A stretch of DNA of 64,000 bases, from NCBI GenBank assembly GCA_016795545.1, contig JAEUGX010000034.1, positions 1 through 64,000 of the forward strand. Reading direction: 5' to 3'. Below are positions 18,043-26,509 of the stretch, one piece after another (position 1 is the stretch's first letter; each line of letters starts with the position of its first letter). Both the position numbers and the translations under genes were made by a program. The DNA is from Opitutaceae bacterium. Lineage in GTDB: Bacteria; Verrucomicrobiota; Verrucomicrobiia; Opitutales; Opitutaceae. The notes under the pieces were generated by a model that was given only the letters and a program-made list of their open reading frames with translations, had not been told where the DNA came from and searched no databases.

Positions 18043-19047
18043 ATGAGTCAAGTACCTCACCACATTTTGATCATTGGCTGCGGCTCCATCGGCGAACGGC
18101 ACCTGCGCACTTTTCTGGCCACCAAGCGCGCACGCATCACGGCCTGCGACAACCGGCCGGCCATCCGTCAGCAGATGACGGAAAAGTACGGTGTTCCCGC
18201 AGTCGCCGACTGGCAGGCCGCCCTGGCCGACCCCTCGATCACCGGAGCGGTGATCGCCATGCCGGCTCCGTTGCATGTCCCGGCCGCCATCAAGCTCCTG
18301 GACAGTGGCCGCCATGTCTTGATCGAGAAGCCTCTGGCGCTCGACCTCACCGGTACCGACCAGCTGATTGAAGCCCGGAATCGCTCCCGTCGACATGCGG
18401 TCGTGGCCTACGTCTACCACACCATTCCCTCGGTCAAGGCCGCCCGCGAATTCCTGCTGTCCCCGAATTGCCCGTTCGGTCCAATCAAACATGTGGCTGT
18501 GAGCAACGGACAGCATTTCCCGACTTACCGTCCGGCCTATCGTGAAATTTATTATCGTGACCACGCCCAGGGCGGCGGCGCGATCCAGGATGCGCTTACC
18601 CACCTGGCTAATGCCGTCGAATGGGTCCTAGGGCCAACCAAGCGTGTGTATTGTGATGCCGACCACCAGGTGCTCGAAGGGGTGACCGTGGAAGACACGG
18701 TGAATGTCGCGGCCAGGAATGGTGGGGCGATGGTCAATTACGCCCTCACCCAATTTCAGGCTCCGAACGAAAGCCGCATTGATTTCCACTGCGATACCGG
18801 CTCCGTGCGGGTCGAAGTCCACAACCAGCGCTGGGGCACGATCAAGCGCGGCGATTCCGACTGGACCTGGCACGCCGCCCCCGTGGCCGAGCGCGACACC
18901 CTCTTTATCGCCCAGGCCAATGCTTTTCTCGATGGCTGCGAAGGCCGCCCGCAGGACCTCTGCTCGCTCGAGGAAGGCATTCAAACCCTGCGCTTTAATA
19001 TCGCAGCCCTGAAGTCCTGGCGCACTGGCCAAGCCGTAGTGCCCTGA
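18043..19047 (+). CDS. Gfo/Idh/MocA-family oxidoreductase
   Basis: A 334-residue NAD(P)-dependent oxidoreductase, usually acting on sugars, inositols or sugar nucleotides. The N-terminal Rossmann fold has 'ILIIGCGSIGERHLR' (nucleotide-binding GxGxxGxxH), then 'AVIAMPAPLHVPAAIKLLDSG' and the family's 'HVLIEKPLAL' (EKP motif, about residues 99-108). The C-terminal GFO_IDH_MocA domain contains 'GGGAIQDALTHLANAVEWVLG', placing the usual conserved D/H pair (D-x3-H). No signal peptide is present. It is isolated, with no sugar-biosynthesis neighbours, so the substrate is unknown. GC is lower than the flanking gsp genes, consistent with recent acquisition. Confidence 0.88.
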   Translation: MSQVPHHILIIGCGSIGERHLRTFLATKRARITACDNRPAIRQQMTEKYGVPAVADWQAALADPSITGAVIAMPAPLHVPAAIKLLDSGRHVLIEKPLALDLTGTDQLIEARNRSRRHAVVAYVYHTIPSVKAAREFLLSPNCPFGPIKHVAVSNGQHFPTYRPAYREIYYRDHAQGGGAIQDALTHLANAVEWVLGPTKRVYCDADHQVLEGVTVEDTVNVAARNGGAMVNYALTQFQAPNESRIDFHCDTGSVRVEVHNQRWGTIKRGDSDWTWHAAPVAERDTLFIAQANAFLDGCEGRPQDLCSLEEGIQTLRFNIAALKSWRTGQAVVP

Positions 19048-19085
19048 TTCGGCGGCGCCACCCAATCCGCGCAAGCGGAGTCCGG

Positions 19086-20045
19086 CTAAGGGGGCATCCG
19101 TCCGATCGCTTGCGCCTGGTCGGGGGCAAACTCCAGATTGTCACTGCCGTCCGCATTCAAGGCGTAACGGAATGTGACCTGGGTCCCCTCGCCCTTCGTC
19201 CAGAAGAAATTAAAGTCACCCCGCACGACTCCATAGAGGGCCCGGCGCACGCTTCCGTCTGGTTCAAGTTCACTACGTACACGAAAGAGGTAGTGGGTTT
19301 CACCCGTGAGGTCGTTGTCATGACGGAATTGGGCGCCCTCGCGTGACTTGGTCCAAGTCAGTGTCGGTTGATAGCCAGTCTTTGGAGCCGCATACGGAAA
19401 GGGAAACTGAGAGCCTCTCCGTAACGGAAAATTCACCCGAATTATTCCATCACCTTCCCGACTGAAATTAAGCGTAAGCGAATAGGCGTAATGTTGATCC
19501 GACTTCGCTTCGCCTGTCCCAAGAAACTGAAAATCCGCTTCCTTCCCACGTCCGTAAGGCTGCACCCAGTCACCAATCTCAAGATCATATCCAATCGGCC
19601 GATCGCCTGGAGGAATCTGTAATCTCTGTTCATAACGAACCCGACTGGCGGTCGGATTCCGTACCGGTTTGAGTTCGAGGACTAGTTGCTGCTCAGCGGA
19701 CGCGAAGCTCCGAATGCCCTTCTCTGTCGTAAGCGATCGTTGGGGGCCCGAAGTGAAATAGTAACCCTGTTTACCTACACCAACGGTGTAATCCTGACGG
19801 GCCGGACCCGACACCTCTGCCATTCCGTGCAGGTCGGTCAGCGATTGGACCGCCACGTCCTGGCCGCCTTCCTCATACCGCGGAAGGGACAAGTAGACAG
19901 TCGCACCCTCGACCGGAACACCGTCAGGATCGACCACTTTTACCCTGACCGAAACCGACCGGATCGGCAGGAGGTCGGAAACAGCTCCGTACACCTGACA
20001 GTACAAAAGCGTTAAGGTGAACGAGAGAAGCAAGGTTGGATTCAT
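19086..20045 (-). CDS. Secreted beta-rich protein with carboxypeptidase-regulatory-like domain
   Basis: A 319-residue exported protein from ATG 20045. The signal peptide is MNPTLLLSFTLTLLYCQVYG. The first mature ~90 residues look like a carboxypeptidase-regulatory/Ig-like repeat (VRVKVVDPDGVPVEGATVYL then 'TDLHGMAEVSGPARQDYTVGV'), a fold common in surface proteins. The remainder is beta-rich, with Tyr/Phe-rich strands such as 'HYAYSLTLNFSREGDGIIRV' and 'ETHYLFRVRSELEPDGSVRR'. No catalytic motif is recognised. It lies 79 nt downstream of the lipase-like gene on the same strand and shares its lower GC, so the three secreted genes may form a transcription unit. Confidence 0.65.
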   Translation of the reverse strand: MNPTLLLSFTLTLLYCQVYGAVSDLLPIRSVSVRVKVVDPDGVPVEGATVYLSLPRYEEGGQDVAVQSLTDLHGMAEVSGPARQDYTVGVGKQGYYFTSGPQRSLTTEKGIRSFASAEQQLVLELKPVRNPTASRVRYEQRLQIPPGDRPIGYDLEIGDWVQPYGRGKEADFQFLGTGEAKSDQHYAYSLTLNFSREGDGIIRVNFPLRRGSQFPFPYAAPKTGYQPTLTWTKSREGAQFRHDNDLTGETHYLFRVRSELEPDGSVRRALYGVVRGDFNFFWTKGEGTQVTFRYALNADGSDNLEFAPDQAQAIGRMPP

Positions 20046-20124
20046 GCGATGGACGTGAATGCCGCGAAGGCTGAATCGGCGGTGGTGCGGTTTCTGAATA
20101 CGGCAGGACGCGGGAAAGCTTGAG

Positions 20125-23100
20125 CTAAGGGGCAGCGTGCAGGCTTCCGTGCTCGACCATGGTTTTGAACAAAGGATGCACGTACGTGTAAGCGACGTTG
20201 ATCCAGTCGCTGTGACGCCAGTTCCTGGATTCGGGGCTGGTCTGGCGAGATTGCGGCCAGCCATTCCGGAAACCGCTGCGATCGCTCGGCTGAAAATCCG
20301 TATTCATGTCGAAATTTCCCCGAAAGGAGTGGTCGGCAAAACGAGCGGACGGATTGCTGCCCAGTGCGAACGAAAGCGCGGGCAACCCTTCGGCCAAACA
20401 TTTCGCCTTGGTCACGGCTTTGGCAGCTTCATCGCTGGCGGCGGCGTCGCTGACCGCGGCGTGCAAGCGTTCCCCCGTGTAACCCGGATAAAAACCATCG
20501 GACTCCCGTGCCTGGAATCGACGAAAGAACGGCTTGCCTGGCAGGAGGGTGCTTGGAACCGAATCCTCGCGGGCCTCGGAGGAGGATCGGTTGCGCGGTG
20601 CGACATAACCGAACGAGCCGGGCAACAGGTGGGGCGTGGGCTCGATCTGCCATTCGGGATTGAACCCCCACCCGCCGAATCGGGACCGAAACAGATCAGC
20701 CGCCAGTGCCGCACCGCCTTTGTTCTTTTCCTGCGAAACCCAGGCATGCCGGCCGCCGGAGAGAAGCGGCTCCAGCAATGGGGTGCCGTCGTCGTCTGGA
20801 TTGGCCAGCACTTCCTCTCCCGACGAATAGAAGTTCGTCCCGCAGTCGAGCCTGGCGAACACCTCGCTCCAGGTGAGCCGGCTCCGTGCGTCGCTGGATG
20901 GGAAAAGCCGATGCCAATGCGTCGACCACAAGCGTTCATCGTAACCCTTCCAGGCGGAATGAGCCATCAGCGCCTTGCTGGTCCCGGTGATTGCCGAGGA
21001 TTCGACCGCCTCCAAAGGCAGGGCCGCATTGAGCGCGCAATAGGCGACGACTCCGGGCGGCCTAGCCGCCGCAAGCCAGCGATCCGTGCGGGAGGGATCG
21101 CGCTCATGCGTCAGGGCGACCTGCGTCACCACGTTACCAAGGCTGTGGGCCACCACCGCCGTGGGCCCCTCCAGGGTCTCGAGGTAATCCCTGAAAGCCG
21201 CGGCCTGCGCCCAGGCGTGGCCCACATTCCGATGATAGTCCGGCGTGGCGCCCGCCGGCGCCGGCCCCTCGCCCTGCCCGTCGTCTCCACGCCAAAGTAG
21301 GGCGTGGAAGCGCGCCTGGGATCCCGCCCAGTAGAAACGCTTGAACGCCTCCGCGGCCCAGCCGCGAGCCTGGTAGGCGTTCACGTTGTAACCATGCACA
21401 AACACCACGTTCCTCCGGCTGCGCTCAGCGACGAAGGGATCATTGGGCGCGGCAGTCGTGCCCGGCTTCCCCAACTCAAAGCCCGGCCCGCGGTTGTCCA
21501 AGGCGATCGGCGTGCCCTGCGCCAGCGACCTGACATTGTGGTAGCGGTACATCGACTCCACCGGATCGATCTTCAACTCCAGCGACTGAGCGGCGATCAG
21601 CTCGTCGCCATGAAGCAGCTCCAGCACGAGCGGCATGCGCGTCGGACGCGAGGCCTCCACCAAGATGACTCCACCGCCCACCTCAATCAGCCGCTCCATA
21701 AATGCCGGCGAAGCCTTTGCGAGATCGATGCCCGCAGCCGTAATCCTGACCACCTCTGCCCTTCCTGCGCCACGATCGAGCCCACGGCCAAATCCCGACT
21801 CCAGCCGCGAGACCGGACCATGCAAGGGCTCGAACCCCTCGCTCCTCACGAGGTTGGTAAAGACCACGCCCAAAGCCTCGTCTGCATGCCTCAAGCGGTA
21901 GGTATATTCGGCGGAGCGCGGTGAAAAGTTGTCCAGCAATGGTTTCAGCTCCAGGCACACGGGAAAAAAATCGACGAGGTCACGGATTCCGTCCACTTGC
22001 TCGTCCCAAGCATCCCGCAGGGAAGAGTCCGAAGGCAGCGGCACATCGTCGCTCGACCCGGCCTTCAGGTCACCCTGGTCGTTGTCGTCATTCGCCCAGA
22101 AACGGTACGGCCGCATCGGATCCGTCGAGTCCTGCATGCTCTCAGACGTGAGGGAAATAAGCCCATCCCGGTTGGCATCGACTGCCGGTGGCTCGTCGAA
22201 GAGCCACGCCGTATATTCCCCATCTCGATTTCCCTGCCAAACAAAGGAAAAGGTCGGACTCGTGTCGCCATCCCGTGACCACTCCCTCTCGGTGTAGATA
22301 GGACGCTCTGGATCATCCAAGGGAGTAAAGATCTCAAACCACTTTACCTTTCGCGTGCGGCCTGCGGGGGCGAGGATGCAGTATTCCGCCTGAGCGGAAT
22401 AGGTATCGAACTGGAATCCACCCGGTGGCAGCGCAACCCAGTCGTCGGTGTGATTCTGGAAATACCCGGGCCTTTTCGCCTCTTGGCCGACTTGCTCGAG
22501 CGTCACCTCGAACGACTCCGTATAACGCAACGGCTCACCCGACACGTTCACGCCCTCCCGGGCCAGTTTCCAGCTGGCCTGGGTGTCCGATAATACCTGG
22601 CCGTATTCCGCCGCAAAGCGGAGGTAGTTGGCGCGCTGAGCCGTCCAATGCTGGGAAAAGTCAAACCGATCTTGGGCAGCAAACGACCAGTAGCGTGGAT
22701 CCTCGTTGGTGATTCGCCAGAGCGATGGATTGGCCGCATCGAAGACTGCCGACAGGGAGTAGCTGCCATCACCTTCGGGAGCGCCCGCGAGCGTACGCTG
22801 CCAGTGGAATTGCAGGTAGCGGTTGGTCGAATCGGACGCGAATCCCTGCACACCCGGCGTGCCCATTGACTGTTCGGGCACATACGACGAATACGTCACC
22901 CGCGAGAGCCAGGTCAGAGTCGTTACGGCTTGCTCGTTCGCATCCGCGGGATTGGTCCCAAGTGCCTGCTCTTGTCCGTCGGGTATTCCATCTCGATCCG
23001 AATCCGCGTGGTTCGGATCCGTACCGGCAAGCCATTCCTGCCGATTCCGCATTCCATCGCCATCTGGATCTTCCTCCGGATTCTCGCCTGTATGACCATA

Positions 23101-23310
23101 GTGCTCCCGTTCCCAGGAATCGGGCAGGCCATTGCCGTCGGCATCGCTCCCCCCTTCCTGAGCATCCGGGCCGGCATGAACGAGCGACCAACTGCGGGTT
23201 TCGCCGCCCGAACTTATCTCCACCCGCGTGACGAACTGGGCCGACATCCAAGCAGCTGGAAAGCTGATGCCGGTAACGATCAAGGCCGAGTGCTTGCGCA
23301 GTTTTTTCAG
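20125..23310 (-). CDS. Secreted TSP3-repeat protein with alpha/beta-hydrolase (lipase-like) domain
   Basis: About 1061 residues. An N-terminal signal peptide is obtained only if translation begins at the CTG at 23310 (reads as MKKLRKHSALIVTG...), which has AGGAGG 9 nt upstream inside the preceding gene's 3' end. A TTG at 23283 is the alternative. Residues ~50-125 carry Asp-rich calcium-binding thrombospondin-type-3-like repeats (DADGNGLPDSWE, DPDGDGMRNRQE, DSDRDGIPDGQE). A large beta-rich middle follows. Around 650-760 is an alpha/beta-hydrolase core: 'NVVFVHGYNVNAYQARGW' with the oxyanion His-Gly and the nucleophile elbow 'AVVAHSLGNVV' (Ser about 723). This predicts a secreted esterase or lipase of unknown substrate. 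It has the same strand and lower GC as its neighbours. Confidence 0.72.
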   Translation of the reverse strand: MKKLRKHSALIVTGISFPAAWMSAQFVTRVEISSGGETRSWSLVHAGPDAQEGGSDADGNGLPDSWEREHYGHTGENPEEDPDGDGMRNRQEWLAGTDPNHADSDRDGIPDGQEQALGTNPADANEQAVTTLTWLSRVTYSSYVPEQSMGTPGVQGFASDSTNRYLQFHWQRTLAGAPEGDGSYSLSAVFDAANPSLWRITNEDPRYWSFAAQDRFDFSQHWTAQRANYLRFAAEYGQVLSDTQASWKLAREGVNVSGEPLRYTESFEVTLEQVGQEAKRPGYFQNHTDDWVALPPGGFQFDTYSAQAEYCILAPAGRTRKVKWFEIFTPLDDPERPIYTEREWSRDGDTSPTFSFVWQGNRDGEYTAWLFDEPPAVDANRDGLISLTSESMQDSTDPMRPYRFWANDDNDQGDLKAGSSDDVPLPSDSSLRDAWDEQVDGIRDLVDFFPVCLELKPLLDNFSPRSAEYTYRLRHADEALGVVFTNLVRSEGFEPLHGPVSRLESGFGRGLDRGAGRAEVVRITAAGIDLAKASPAFMERLIEVGGGVILVEASRPTRMPLVLELLHGDELIAAQSLELKIDPVESMYRYHNVRSLAQGTPIALDNRGPGFELGKPGTTAAPNDPFVAERSRRNVVFVHGYNVNAYQARGWAAEAFKRFYWAGSQARFHALLWRGDDGQGEGPAPAGATPDYHRNVGHAWAQAAAFRDYLETLEGPTAVVAHSLGNVVTQVALTHERDPSRTDRWLAAARPPGVVAYCALNAALPLEAVESSAITGTSKALMAHSAWKGYDERLWSTHWHRLFPSSDARSRLTWSEVFARLDCGTNFYSSGEEVLANPDDDGTPLLEPLLSGGRHAWVSQEKNKGGAALAADLFRSRFGGWGFNPEWQIEPTPHLLPGSFGYVAPRNRSSSEAREDSVPSTLLPGKPFFRRFQARESDGFYPGYTGERLHAAVSDAAASDEAAKAVTKAKCLAEGLPALSFALGSNPSARFADHSFRGNFDMNTDFQPSDRSGFRNGWPQSRQTSPESRNWRHSDWINVAYTYVHPLFKTMVEHGSLHAAP

Positions 23311-23311
23311 G

Positions 23312-25681
23312 CTAGCGTCCCTCCTGTTTGACGAAGACCGTGGCCACCCCGTCGGGGCCGGTTCTGACCGCGATTGATTTCCGGGCCTGTCCATCGGCCG
23401 ACTCGGAGAGAGAATGGCCTCCCTGTTGCACGTGAAAAGACACCGGGGCGCGCACCAAGGGATTTCCCCTGGAATCAACCACCCGCACCCTCAACCCATG
23501 ATCGGCATCCAGTCGACCATTCGACGCCTGGTCCGTCTGGATTTCAGGAAACCGAGCATCAAAATAATCGGTCGGATCGGTGCCTTCGATGAACTCCAAG
23601 AAATTATTCCGTCCGTCTTCGTCGAGATCCAGCCTCGCGTCATCTCCTCGCGGATTGAGTCCGAACCGCCGCTCCCAACCGTCGTGCAGGCCATCGGCAT
23701 CCGTATCGACCCGCGCAGGATCCAGCCCCAGGTCGATCTCCATGCGATCGGTGAGGCCATCCCCATCCGAATCAACGACGCGGGGATCCGTATTCCAGGC
23801 AAATTCCTGGAGGTTGCTCAACCCGTCCCGATCCAGGTCATCGTCGCGGTCAAATGAATTGGGCGAGAGTCCGTGTGTGGCTTCCCATTCGTCCTCCATT
23901 CCGTCCGTGTCGGCGTCCGCAAACAACGGGTTCTCTCGCCCAAAGTAAAGATCATCGAGCATCGCCGCCTGCGTTTCATCGCCTCGCAGGCTGAACCGGG
24001 TGGCGGAAATGTCGGGCCCCGTTGAGAAGCCCAGTCCCGCGGCGCCGAGCACGCCCTCGCTGAAAAAGTCCCATCGCCGGGCGTCCTGGTCGAGCCGCAA
24101 CGTGACCCTCGTCCAACCGAGGCAACGACCGTACGGGTCCAACGGCAGACGGGCACGGGTACGCCGCCAGGCATCCGCCGATCCCGCGCCCTCGCAAACC
24201 CACCACCAGGCCTGATCGCCCTCACCCACCAGCGCCCACCGTGCGGCGCCGGCATCGAAGCGCATTGCCTCATTCACGTTTTTTCCCGCGACCGGCCGCA
24301 CCCAGAAATCGAGGAACCAAACTCCACTTTCGGTCGGGGAAGGCAGTGTCCGATTGACCGACAAGGCCGGCCTCGCTCCGGGAATCAGCATCGACTGGGT
24401 GCCTCTGAAAGAGTCGCTGGCTGTCACCCCAGTATCACCGTCTGCGCTCCAGCCACGCTGCCCCGAAAGCAATCCCGGAGCGTATCCGTCGGCAGGCTCA
24501 AAATGAGTCAGCCACGGCAATCCAGCCGTCACCACGACACTCCGCACGGCGGACTGGGTGGCTGCGCCCAGAGCGTCGACAGCCCGCGCCGAGCACAAGT
24601 ACACGCCCTCCTCAACCCCCTGCCAGATCAGGCGAAAGGGCGGCGCCGTCAGAACTCCCAGGAGAGACGTGCCGGCAAAAAACTCGACCCGGCTGATGAT
24701 TCCATCGGGATCATTAGCCTCGGCAACGAGAGCGACATCTGCCGGAGCAACGTTCTCTTCCACGGGAAGGAGCAGTTTAACTTCAGGCGGCAGGTTTTCC
24801 GGGCTCGGCGAGTGAGCCACGACGCGGGCTTTGCGTTCCACCTGAAGGTGACGGCAAATCAAGCCTCCGATGAGGCGGCTGCCGGGCTGCAACTCGACCC
24901 GGCTCTTCGGGGCAACAATCCGGCCATAGAAACGTCCGTCTTCGCCCAATTCGACATCACCCCGGGCAACCCGGACCTCCAGCCAGTCGGGATGTTCGGC
25001 CTGACCGGCGGTTCCCTCGACCGTGAAACCGCGTGCGACCGTGATCTCCACCGGTCCGCGCACGCTCACCCGGCTGGGTCCGGAAGCCTTCAGTTCCTGA
25101 AAATGATACCGAGCGGGCACGACCGATCCCGGGATCCCCAGGACCAAGCTGTTCCGGCCCTGGACGGCGAATTCGCCGTAATGACCCGGCGGAACCCGCA
25201 CGTCCCCGGCCTGGCCTGAGACGATCAGATTGCGCACCGTCGAGAAATCGCGGATCTCCGCAGACGCCCGATTCAGGGTCATACTTAGCTTCCCCAGCTT
25301 GCCCTCAGACGCGCTGACTTCCGGCAATGCCACCCCGTCGGTCCGTATTACCAGCCGTCGGACATGCGCGCTGCCGTTTAGCTGGATCGTATAGTCGGAC
25401 GGACGCTCACTGCCTGTTCCTTCCCACCATTGCCCAATCTGACCACGCCCCTTCTGACGAACCCGCGGGCGGCCTGGAACGATCAGATCACCCAGGATGA
25501 TTGCATCCCCCTCAAGCCTGACCTCTTCACCGGTCATCATCCGAATAGTTCCATCGACTGTGCCCGCGATTCGCGGCGCGTGGTGAACGAGGATTTCCGC
25601 TCCGGCCGTCCCGCTCAACGCTGCCGGGAGGAAGGCGAGCATCCGCATCAGGGCGGAGAGGGGAAAAGCGGTTGGGCTCAT
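23312..25681 (-). CDS. Large secreted TSP3-repeat / Ig-like surface protein
   Basis: About 789 residues from ATG 25681, with a signal peptide ending near 'LSGTAGAE' (residue ~29). Residues ~40-290 are short-strand beta repeats with 'RSRVELQPGSRLIGG'-like polymer-forming/bactofilin-style motifs. An Ig-like domain follows (LPPEVKLLLPVEENVAPADV, then 'DPDGIISRVEFFAGTSLLG'), typical of glycan-binding Big_9-type domains. Next comes a LamG-like jelly-roll segment (~380-560). Four or so TSP3 Ca-binding repeats (ADADTDGMEDEWE, DSDGDGLTDRMEIDLG, DTDADGLHDGWE, DLDEDGRNNFLEF) precede a final beta domain (VRVVDSRGNPLVRAPVSF). The last codons supply the ribosome binding site for the lipase-like gene, indicating translational coupling. 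It is probably an adhesin or surface enzyme accessory. Confidence 0.75.
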   Translation of the reverse strand: MSPTAFPLSALMRMLAFLPAALSGTAGAEILVHHAPRIAGTVDGTIRMMTGEEVRLEGDAIILGDLIVPGRPRVRQKGRGQIGQWWEGTGSERPSDYTIQLNGSAHVRRLVIRTDGVALPEVSASEGKLGKLSMTLNRASAEIRDFSTVRNLIVSGQAGDVRVPPGHYGEFAVQGRNSLVLGIPGSVVPARYHFQELKASGPSRVSVRGPVEITVARGFTVEGTAGQAEHPDWLEVRVARGDVELGEDGRFYGRIVAPKSRVELQPGSRLIGGLICRHLQVERKARVVAHSPSPENLPPEVKLLLPVEENVAPADVALVAEANDPDGIISRVEFFAGTSLLGVLTAPPFRLIWQGVEEGVYLCSARAVDALGAATQSAVRSVVVTAGLPWLTHFEPADGYAPGLLSGQRGWSADGDTGVTASDSFRGTQSMLIPGARPALSVNRTLPSPTESGVWFLDFWVRPVAGKNVNEAMRFDAGAARWALVGEGDQAWWWVCEGAGSADAWRRTRARLPLDPYGRCLGWTRVTLRLDQDARRWDFFSEGVLGAAGLGFSTGPDISATRFSLRGDETQAAMLDDLYFGRENPLFADADTDGMEDEWEATHGLSPNSFDRDDDLDRDGLSNLQEFAWNTDPRVVDSDGDGLTDRMEIDLGLDPARVDTDADGLHDGWERRFGLNPRGDDARLDLDEDGRNNFLEFIEGTDPTDYFDARFPEIQTDQASNGRLDADHGLRVRVVDSRGNPLVRAPVSFHVQQGGHSLSESADGQARKSIAVRTGPDGVATVFVKQEGR

Positions 25682-25810
25682 GGAGAGTTGGCCCGCGAGC
25701 ACCCTACGCGAACGCAGGCCCAGGCGCGGCAGGGAAAAGCGCCTCAGTTGAGGCGGTCGTAGAAGGCCGGCCCGCAAGTGGCCGCCTTGGCGGGCGGCGG
25801 CTGGGTTTAG

Positions 25811-26509
25811 CTAGTCTATCGCGTGGCGGTAGCCGACGCCGTGAACGGTGACGATGGTCTGCGGTTGATCGGGGCGCGGTTCGATCTTCTTACGCAGCTG
25901 CGCCACGTGCTGGTCGAGGGTGCGGGTGGTGCCGAAGAACTCGACGCCCCAGGCCGCGTTGAGGAGCGCATCGCGGGTGAGGACCTCCCCGGGATGGGCG
26001 GCGAACACCTCCGCCAGCTTCATCTCGCGCGCCGTGAGCGACGTGCTGCGTCCGTCGAGCGTGGCCGTGAACTTGCGTCGGTCGATCTCGGCCGCGCCCA
26101 GCCGGAAGACCGGCGGCAATTCCTTGGGGGCCGGACCCGCGGGCCGCGCCCGGCGGAGCAGCGCCTCGACCCGCGCGAGCAGCTCATGCACCCCGAAAGG
26201 CTTCAGCACGTAGTCGTCGGCGCCGAGTTTGAGGCCCACGACCTTGTCGACCTCCTCGCCTTTGGCGGTGAGGAACAGGATCGGCACGCGGTGCTCGGCC
26301 TTCCGCAGTTCGCGGCAGACATCGTAGCCACTGCGCTGCGGCATCATGACGTCGAGGATGACGAGGTCGTATTTCGCCTGGGGGAAAAGCCGGAGCGCCT
26401 GGGCCCCGTCGCTGGCGGCAGTCACCTCATACCCGTCGCTTTCCAGCGTGGCGATCAGGCCCAGCCGGATATTGGCGTCGTCTTCCGCGATCAGGAGGCG
26501 TGCTTTCAT
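25811..26509 (-). CDS. OmpR/PhoB-family response regulator
   Basis: A 232-residue DNA-binding response regulator. The N-terminal receiver has the acidic pair (LIAEDDANIR), phospho-acceptor D53 in 'YDLVILDVMMPQRSGYDV', the Thr in 'PILFLTAKGEE' and the Lys in 'DDYVLKPFGVHEL'. A short Pro/Ala linker leads to the winged-helix C-terminal domain, with 'LTAREMKLAEVFAAHPGEVLTRD' and the recognition helix area 'RTLDQHVAQLRKKIE', ending 'TVHGVGYRHAID'. Its start overlaps the histidine kinase stop by 4 nt, so the two are translationally coupled partners. The regulon is unknown; the adjacent TSP3 genes downstream are candidates only by position. Confidence 0.95.
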   Translation of the reverse strand: MKARLLIAEDDANIRLGLIATLESDGYEVTAASDGAQALRLFPQAKYDLVILDVMMPQRSGYDVCRELRKAEHRVPILFLTAKGEEVDKVVGLKLGADDYVLKPFGVHELLARVEALLRRARPAGPAPKELPPVFRLGAAEIDRRKFTATLDGRSTSLTAREMKLAEVFAAHPGEVLTRDALLNAAWGVEFFGTTRTLDQHVAQLRKKIEPRPDQPQTIVTVHGVGYRHAID

